Assembly: GCF_020520425.1 (NCBI RefSeq)
Contig: NC_079487.1
Location: 111,944,141 to 112,008,140, forward strand
Direction of reading: 5' to 3'
Source: Spinacia oleracea
Lineage: Eukaryota; Streptophyta; Magnoliopsida; Caryophyllales; Amaranthaceae
DNA length: 64,000 nucleotides
The notes under the pieces are model-generated. The model had not been told where the DNA came from. It worked only from the letters and a program-made list of their open reading frames with translations, and made no database searches. The first letter of the stretch is position 1. Every line of letters begins with the position of its first letter. Below, in pieces: positions 57,348 through 64,000 of this stretch. The translations under genes were made by a program, and so were the position numbers.

Positions 57348-58382
57348 TTATTTCATGCAATTCTCAACAAATCCCAACTACATAATTAGCTTTCATTTTT
57401 CGGAGCATATATAAGCCGGCCTGTTATAAAAAAAGGACGTTTTAGGCTTAAGTGTTGATAAGTGTGAAATCAATGTAAGGCTCTGTTCTGTTCGACTTGT
57501 TTTAACTTATTTCAAATAAAATAAGTTCAGATAAGTTCAGTTAAATTCAGATAAGTTTTTTTAGTCATGTTTACACACAAATAAGTTTATTTCAGATAAA
57601 ATAAGTTTACATAAATTCAGTTAAGTTCAGATAAGTTCATATAATATAAGTTCAACCAAAATATGTCCAATAGAACGGAGCCTAAAATCGTCATAATTCC
57701 CTCATTTCCCATCAAAACGAGTTTATGATCATGCATTAGAAAATTATTGAACCAAGCTTTCTCTTCAACTTGAATCAATTCAATCTAATGAGGAGATAAT
57801 GAGATATATTCATTTGAAGTCAGTCATTCTAATATAATGAAACAAACATCTTTCAAGAAGAATTCAAGACACATATAACAATTCTACACCTTAAATTGAA
57901 TAATCTAGGCTTCCTCATGTTTACAAACCCAACTCTAGTTCAATTTCTGATAAGGAAATTACAAGCAGAAATAGCTTTCACACACTATGTACAATACAAC
58001 GTTGTAAACAAAGGCGTGATAACAATCAAGGGTCTACAAGCAAATAACATGCTATCTTTTCGACTTTTAGAACCTTTTCGGTTTTGATGATACCATATGT
58101 AGTTGCAATTTGTGAACGTTTGTTTTTCTTTTTTTTATAAATTAAGCCTATGTCAAGAAACAAAAAATAAAAAAGAAACACTCTACAAAAGTATGTAGTC
58201 TTGGACACTAGATACTTCCAGAGTTCCAGGTCTTTGGAGACCAATTCGTGATTATGAACAATGGTGCACAATGAATAGTGTGCAACCAAAATAACACGTG
58301 TATGTGCAATAGAACACGACATTGTGATAAAAGAACCTGCGATACATTATTATATTATTTCACTTAGCAATAAAACCGTGAA
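57348..58382. other. Non-coding; MITE-like repeat at 57478-57683
   Basis: 57478-57683 starts AGGCTCTGTTCTGTTCGAC and ends with the inverse-like GTCCAATAGAACGGAGCCT. Inside are many ATAAGTTCAGATAAGTTCAG copies. No clear target duplication is seen, so the class is open. The rest holds no feature I recognise. Confidence 0.5.
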
Positions 58383-59155
58383 TCTATTACATTATAGTAA
58401 AACAGACCTTAGGAGTGACATATGTCGTCATATTCTTGTACAAAACTTTCCCACCAAAAATATGTTTAAGAAAAGTCTAATTTTTTCTATTCTTTTTAGT
58501 AACTTTTTATGTATGGAAAAATATATATTTGTTTAAAGATTATGAAAATAACATATGTTTTTTTTGAGGGAATGAAAATAACATATGTTACATAATAATA
58601 ATTTGCCAAAAATGATTTTTGTTAATATTTTAGTCAAATCATTATATTAAGAATGAAAAATATATTTACTCATAGTATATCGAATATTTTGGTCAAATTA
58701 GCGATCAGACATATTAAATATGTAATACATAGTAGGTAGAAAGTTGTATATTTCGATCGTATGATGATTAAAGAATATGTTCAAGATTTATTAGATACTA
58801 CCTCCGTTTCAGAAAGTTCTTTACGCTTTGGAAAATGTGTCCAAAGTATAAAAACTTTGACCGTAAATTCTCACCGTACGTTATATATATCAAAAGGTTA
58901 CATATAAGATCTTGTTAGATTGGTCTCGGAATGTATTTTCAGAATATAAAATTTTTATAATTTTTTCACATACGAAATTGGATATATTAATAGTTAAACA
59001 TTGCATTGAAATTCGTGCAAATAGTAACTGTAAAGATCTTTTTGAAACGGAGGTAGTATTTAATTAGAAAAATATTTAAGTCAAATATATTATAGAGTAT
59101 TAAAAATTGGTCAAATAATTGTAGAAAATATGTGCATGCACGGGTCTTGATCTAG
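58383..59155 (+). mobile_element. Non-autonomous Helitron, 773 bp
   Basis: It starts TCTATTACATTATAGTAAAA after an A and ends with the hairpin GTGCATGCAC, GGGTCTTGAT and CTAG (59152-59155), followed by T. A Stowaway MITE sits inside. Similar 5' sequence (TCTGCTACATTATACTAAAA) appears again at about 59387, cut off by the element at 59419. Confidence 0.85.
58796..59058. mobile_element. Stowaway MITE, 259 bp
   Basis: 58798-59056 between TA dinucleotides, with termini CTACCTCCGTTTCAGAAAG and its inverse CTTTTTGAAACGGAGGTAG. Nested in the Helitron. Confidence 0.9.
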
Positions 59156-59418
59156 TAATAAATATATTCATGTTCTTTTTACATTGGCTAATGTTCTTTT
59201 ACGCGTGTATTTGTGTTCTTAAGTGCATCATGCTCATTGTGCACCATGGTTTTCCATCTAAATTGCACAATAAGCTTGGCACAACCAAAATAACATATGT
59301 GCACAAGTAGAAAAATATGACATTGTGATAAAAGAACATGCTATATATTATTTCATCATGTATTAAAATTACAAATCTGCTACATTATACTAAAACAAAT
59401 ACAAGGAGTAAGTGAGTA

Positions 59419-60382
59419 AGGCCCTGTTCTTTTTGGCTTAATTTCAGTTTCAGGACTTATTTTGCAGTTCAGTTCAGTTCAGGAGCATTCAGTTCAGTTC
59501 AGTTCAGTTCAGTTCAGGATCATTAAGTTCAGTTCAATTTAATTCAATTCAATTTAACTTAATAATAATAATAATAATAATAATAATAGTATTATTATTA
59601 TCATTATTATTATTATTATTATTATTACTTGTATTATTATTTATATTATTGTATTACTTATTATTTATATTTATATTTATAGTATTATATTATTATATTA
59701 CTTATTATTTATATTTATATTCATATTATTATATTACTTATTATTATTATTATTATTTATTAATAATTAATATAATTTATTATTATTTTTATTAATTAGT
59801 TACGGATTATTAGTTATTAATTATTTAGTTATTAGTTATTAACTATGAATTATTATTATTATTATTATTAAAACTTATCATTTAGTGTAATTATTTAGTA
59901 ATCAATTACAGATTATTATTATTATTTATTATATAGTTATTTAGTTATTAATTAATAATTATTCTTTAGTTATTAGTTAACATTTATTATTATTATTTAT
60001 TAATTATTATTTTATTATTTATTATTTATTATTAGTTATTTATTATTTATTATTTATTACTTCCTCCATTTTTTTATAATTGCACCGTTTTCCTTTTTCG
60101 GAAGTTGCATATTAATTTCACCATTTCCTTTTTTGGTAAATTTATCCACATAAAATGACATTTCTATCCTTATCATCATTTGTTAAATGACATTTGTACT
60201 TAGATCACATGGGTATATTTGTCATTTATCACCTTTAACCCCCATTCTTAAATCTTGTGCCCAACCCAAATGGTGCAATAATAAAAAAATAGAGGAAGTA
60301 TTTATTATTTATTTCGGTAATATATTCTGTTAAGTTCAGTTCAGTTCAGGAGCATTCAGTTCAGTTCTAAAAAACAGGGCCT
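59419..60382. mobile_element. hAT-like MITE with AT-rich core, 964 bp
   Basis: Begins AGGCCCTGTTCTTTTTGG and ends with the inverse-like TAAAAAACAGGGCCT. CAGTTCAGTTCAG repeats lie just inside both ends. The middle, 59560-60055, is an ATT/AATT microsatellite-like tract, and a Stowaway MITE is nested at 60060-60298. No clear 8-bp target duplication, so the class is tentative. Confidence 0.6.
60058..60300. mobile_element. Stowaway MITE, 239 bp
   Basis: 60060-60298 between TA dinucleotides; CTTCCTCCATTTTTTTATAA and the inverse ending AAAAAATAGAGGAAG; TTGCACC/GGTGCAA continue the pairing. Confidence 0.88.
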
Positions 60383-60672
60383 AACACACGTAATTTTCTG
60401 GACAAAACATTTTTTTATTAACTTTTTTTTTATTAACTTTTTTTTGTATGAAAATTATACTTCAATATTTGTTTATAGATTATGGAAACAGGGGAAGGGG
60501 GGAAATACCCCTTTAGCGCACCTAGCTTTAGTTATACCCGGGTGTCGTATGGATGTTCTCCAAATCTTGGAACCCCAGTTTCATGGAAAAATAAACAAGG
60601 ACCATCTTCTTTAGTGATGACTAATAAGCTTGCAGCTGTTGATTGTTGAAACCTCTATACATAATACATACT

Positions 60673-62237
60673 TCAATTATACCAGTCAAGAAATAGGACC
60701 GCTAAAATAAGTACAACCACAAACATCACATTAAATATTCTGCTACTGCTATTTCGCTGTATGGCCTGCGTCAGCTCTTTGTTGCCAAGCTCCACATTTT
60801 TGGTTGCTTCAACTGCCTACATACACAAAATATTGCAAATATGTGTAAATGCAAGGTTTTCTGATGATCTAAAGACAGTATCGAAAATTTTGTTTAGGAT
60901 AAAATACAGTATACACACTAAAAGAACCACAGAGTGTGTACAAGGAACTAAGGAATACTTGATGAAGAGAAGTAAGTGCCATGATTTTAAAACTTTTAGC
61001 GAGCCAAGTGATTGCAAGATATGCACATAAATAAAGAGATATTGGCAAGAACAATTGGTCTAACAACCTCTTACGGACATAAATGTTTTATTCCGTCATA
61101 CACCAGTAGTTGTTAACCATTTTGAAACAGATATGGTACATATATCATATTTTGAGGGCTCAGTTGATTGAATTCGCAGCACTTATGGTCATAAACATAC
61201 TGCATACCCCTAAAAAGTCGCATTTTGATATGCCATGGGTTCAGTGTGCAGTTTAACGGAAAGCTACCCTCTCTAAGTTGCTTCATCGAGGTAACGTTAC
61301 ATACACCTGATCGTCACTTGAGTTCAAGGCGTGATGATTGATTTTTAAATGAAAAGGAAAAGCACAAAAAGGGGTGCATTTAATAGGAATAAAAGCTGCA
61401 AAAATCTCGACATAATAACAAATTAGAAAAGTAGTTTGGAACATCCCAAAAATGAGATCAAGATGCCCTTGCACACCATGTGTACCTCTATCAAGACAGC
61501 TTTAGAACACAAGGATAACTTCTCCCCAAAAATCCCCACTAACAACAAGACAGGTGATGGTCAGGAAGAGCACATTCTAGAGACAGAAAAAATAACCGTA
61601 TACCAGAACAGAATCACTGCTCGGATTTACCAAGAACACTTAAGTGTCAAGGTCTTTCAACTACGGAAACAAATCTTACCTGATCGTACAAGTATTCAAT
61701 CTGTTGGACTTGCTGGAGAACATGTGTAGCCAAGAGGTGATTCAGTGCAGACATCTCCACCATTTTAGTTTCAGTTTCTTGAGCAGCATCAAGGAGATTA
61801 CTCAGCTCCACCTAAATTGACCTTTAATGTTATTCTGATGAATTCTACAGACAAATACTAAATAAAAATTTATGCATTGATACTATGCAAAGTATCATGA
61901 TAAATCTGCAACTTATAACCTGTAATGCACAAGTATCATCATCCAAACTAAATAAAAAATGTGTATTGACACTATTTAATTTGCATTTTACAACCTGAAG
62001 TGCACGAGTATCATCATCCAAAAGCTGTTCTTGGACTCTTTGGGGACTGGGTTCTACTTCATCATGTTCCTTAACCTCTGGAAGCTTTGATTTCAAATTA
62101 TCTATTGCAGTTTGGTCGGAGATACGGCTACGTTTTCTTCTGGGCATTGTTCTATTCAAAGCATCTTGGAACCGTACAGCTCTTAGTCGATCAAATTCTG
62201 ATGTAACTGTATGAAGCTTTTCGCTCAATATCAAAAC
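60673..62237 (-). CDS. SYP81: SYP81-like Qa-SNARE (syntaxin 18/Ufe1 type), last three exons; 5' part outside the window
   Basis: ER tail-anchored syntaxin for Golgi-to-ER vesicle fusion. Three exons are seen on the minus strand. 62237-61995 (81 codons): VLILSEKLHTVTSEFDRLRA then VRFQDALNRTMPRRKRSR, ending DDDTRALQ. 61811-61680 (44 codons): VELSNLLDAAQETETKMVEM, then SALNHLLATHVLQQVQQIEY, the SNARE motif. 60816-60673: AVEATKNVELGNKELTQAIQ, RNSSSR, then the hydrophobic anchor IFNVMFVVVLILAVLFLDWY, N and stop. All junctions have GT-AG sites in phase 0. Family members have about 160 N-terminal residues more, so earlier exons must lie beyond 62.3 kb, probably past the right edge. The frame is intact, so the gene looks functional. 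Confidence 0.93.
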
Positions 62238-64000
62238 CTGTACGATTGTTTCACCAATTAATGACATGTCTAGAACCAAGAAAAACATAGCTATATATGT
62301 TGTGTTCATGACTTCATATTAACCTTCCTCACTGTGTTGGTTATATTAATCTAAACAAGATTCAACTGCCAAGCAGAGGCATGTTGAAGCATGGATGGCT
62401 AGTAACTTTCAATATTAAAATTTCACAACCAAACAGTTTGACAGGAAGTCTTGAGAGCTTACTGGTCAAGACAACAAATTCTCCAAACAGGGAAACCATG
62501 CAAAGGAACTGATGCGTGAAAAGAGATTCTCAAAAGATTATGTTATGTAACATTAAGAGAATAAGTTTCAGGAAAAATAAGTTGAGTTCCAATATGTTCC
62601 AATAAGTTTAGATAAGTTCAAACATCGAACCAAGTTCAATTCACAACTACAAAGAGTTCAAATAAGTTATAAGTTCGAACAAGTTAAGATAAGAGATTTT
62701 CAGGTGAAAGTAATACCAACGCTCCATAGTTATAGGGGGTGTTTAGTTTTTTGATTTTTTGGAATCAGCTACGGGTATGGAATCATCTTCCAAAACCAAA
62801 CCTTGGTGTTTAGACTTTGTAATCATCCATATCAGTACTTGATTACTTGGTGTTTGGTTTAGTCATTTTTAAAGATCTGAAACCTAGGGGACTCACCCCA
62901 AACCCACAAGGAGTCGGGTTCGCAGGCCCCAAACCCACAAGGAATCGGGTTCGCAGGCCCCAAACCCACAAGGAATCGGGTTCGCATGCCTGGAGGGGGG
63001 GGGGGGGGGGGGGGGGGTGGGTTCGCAGGCCCCACCTTTGGAATCAAAAAATTTCGAAAAATAAAAATAATATCCTAATTTTTAGTTTCAGCATACGTCT
63101 ACTCCACACACATCCCCCATTGCTCCAACCTTCGCCACCTACCCTAACCAACACCAAATGCCTGCCATTGCAACTCCCACCCACCAACACTGCAACATAC
63201 TAAATCACAACGACCAACCACCAACGACCAACCACCACCACATAAATTACCGCCGACATTGCGCCGCCACCACTACCATACCCAAAAAATATCCTTCACC
63301 ATAACATTAATAACACCCACTAGAATCAATTCGCCCACCACCCCCACAGCATATAATAGTCAGTCGATTGCATCCAGATTTTAGAAGTCATGTTTGGCCA
63401 TTCCAAATTTGGAACTTGAATGATTAAATTCAAAATCGACCACCAAAAACCAATATCATCCCGTTAGACAAAGAAATGCCAGTAAGGACGATACAGATCC
63501 AAATCAAAACAGCATGAAGAAGGAAGCAAAAGAAAAGTAGGAAAGAGTAAAAAATGAGAAAGTGTGGAGTGTTCAACTTTTTGGGCAGAGGGGAAAAAAG
63601 TGGAAGGGGGAGGAGTGAGGAAGGAGAAGAAGGAAGACGTGGGACAGTGGGAGATGAGAAAATTTTGTGGATAGATTTTTTTTTTTTTTAAAGTTAATGT
63701 TTAACGATCAAACACGTGGGTAATTGGGTATTGGGTTCTAGGTATCATCCATTCTAAACCCGTAGTTGCAATGCTAAAACCCATACCTGATACCTTTGTT
63801 GGAACTAAATGGGGTCTAAATGGTATATCATTCTTCAAACATGTAATCACTTAACAGAAACTAACAGTTGCCATTCTCGTTTTTCATCAAGCTGTAAAAG
63901 TTTGATTATCACATAAACTTGTGGAGTTAAGCGTAGAGGTTAGGCCACTAACACATGAGTGACATGACACATCAATGAGACCCTGTAAACACCAAGGACA
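62238..64000. other. Intron/upstream part of the SYP81-like gene with an insertion
   Basis: No earlier SYP81 exon was recognised, so this is probably a long intron. From about 62735 (GGGGGTGTTTAGTTTTTTGA) to about 63830 (GTTGGAACTAAATGGGGTC) the ends are loosely inverted, suggesting a non-autonomous DNA element of about 1.1 kb. I found no target duplication. Confidence 0.4.
62901..63017. repeat. 31-bp tandem repeat (3 copies) and G23 tract
   Basis: AACCCACAAGGA(G/A)TCGGGTT starts at 62901, 62932 and 62963. Immediately after comes an uninterrupted run of 23 G at 62995-63017, which could form a G-quadruplex and is error-prone in sequencing. Confidence 0.9.

Overview
This window is nuclear DNA of a flowering plant, probably a eudicot. 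The evidence is a plant-specific DUF674 gene pair, the 3' half of a plant SYP81-type syntaxin gene, a captured exon of cytosolic ribosomal protein S20, spliceosomal introns, and a load of plant-type transposons (Ale-like Copia, plant mariner/Stowaway, Tourist, CACTA, hAT, Helitron, RTE LINE). Nothing in it is bacterial or organellar. I cannot fix the species from sequence alone.

Layout. 1-5.4 kb: a 154-bp tandem repeat, a TCGG-rich minisatellite-like tract, a Stowaway MITE and a broken gag-like remnant. 5.7-28.7 kb: a degenerate Copia remnant (+ strand) split just before its 3' LTR by a 20.9-kb insertion. That insertion has hAT-type ends (7729-28650) and a perfect 8-bp target duplication. It holds an intact young Copia (8270-13215), an inverted Helitron (13804-15872), and a reverse-transcriptase ORF of a non-LTR type, itself split by a CACTA element (18631-27538). 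The CACTA carries two tandem Helitrons, one with the last exon of RPS20. 28.7-36.6 kb: a Helitron full of perfect palindromes, a Tourist MITE, a poly(A) tract, a second near-intact Copia (30821-36063) and a solo LTR, the last two perhaps inside the 5'-UTR intron of DUF674 gene 1. 36.85-37.62 kb: DUF674 gene 1. 38.8-43.4 kb: small elements. 43.4-50.5 kb: a complete plant mariner-like element inserted in a Stowaway MITE. 50.8-51.7 kb: DUF674 gene 2. 52.4-56.1 kb: a decayed full-length RTE LINE. 56.3-60.4 kb: MITEs and Helitrons. 60.7-62.2 kb and beyond: the 3' exons of a SYP81-like gene on the minus strand.

Host genes are few: two DUF674 paralogues in the same orientation and the syntaxin. They have no evident joint function. 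The rest is a layered transposon archive whose order of insertion can be read from target-site duplications. The most unusual unit is the mariner-like element at 43607-50455. Besides an apparently intact DD39D transposase it has a second, convergent, two-exon ORF on the other strand, and between them several long foldbacks that look like miRNA precursors, one of them duplicated by a 558-bp tandem repeat. The hAT-ended unit whose only recognisable coding content is a reverse transcriptase is the second point worth attention.
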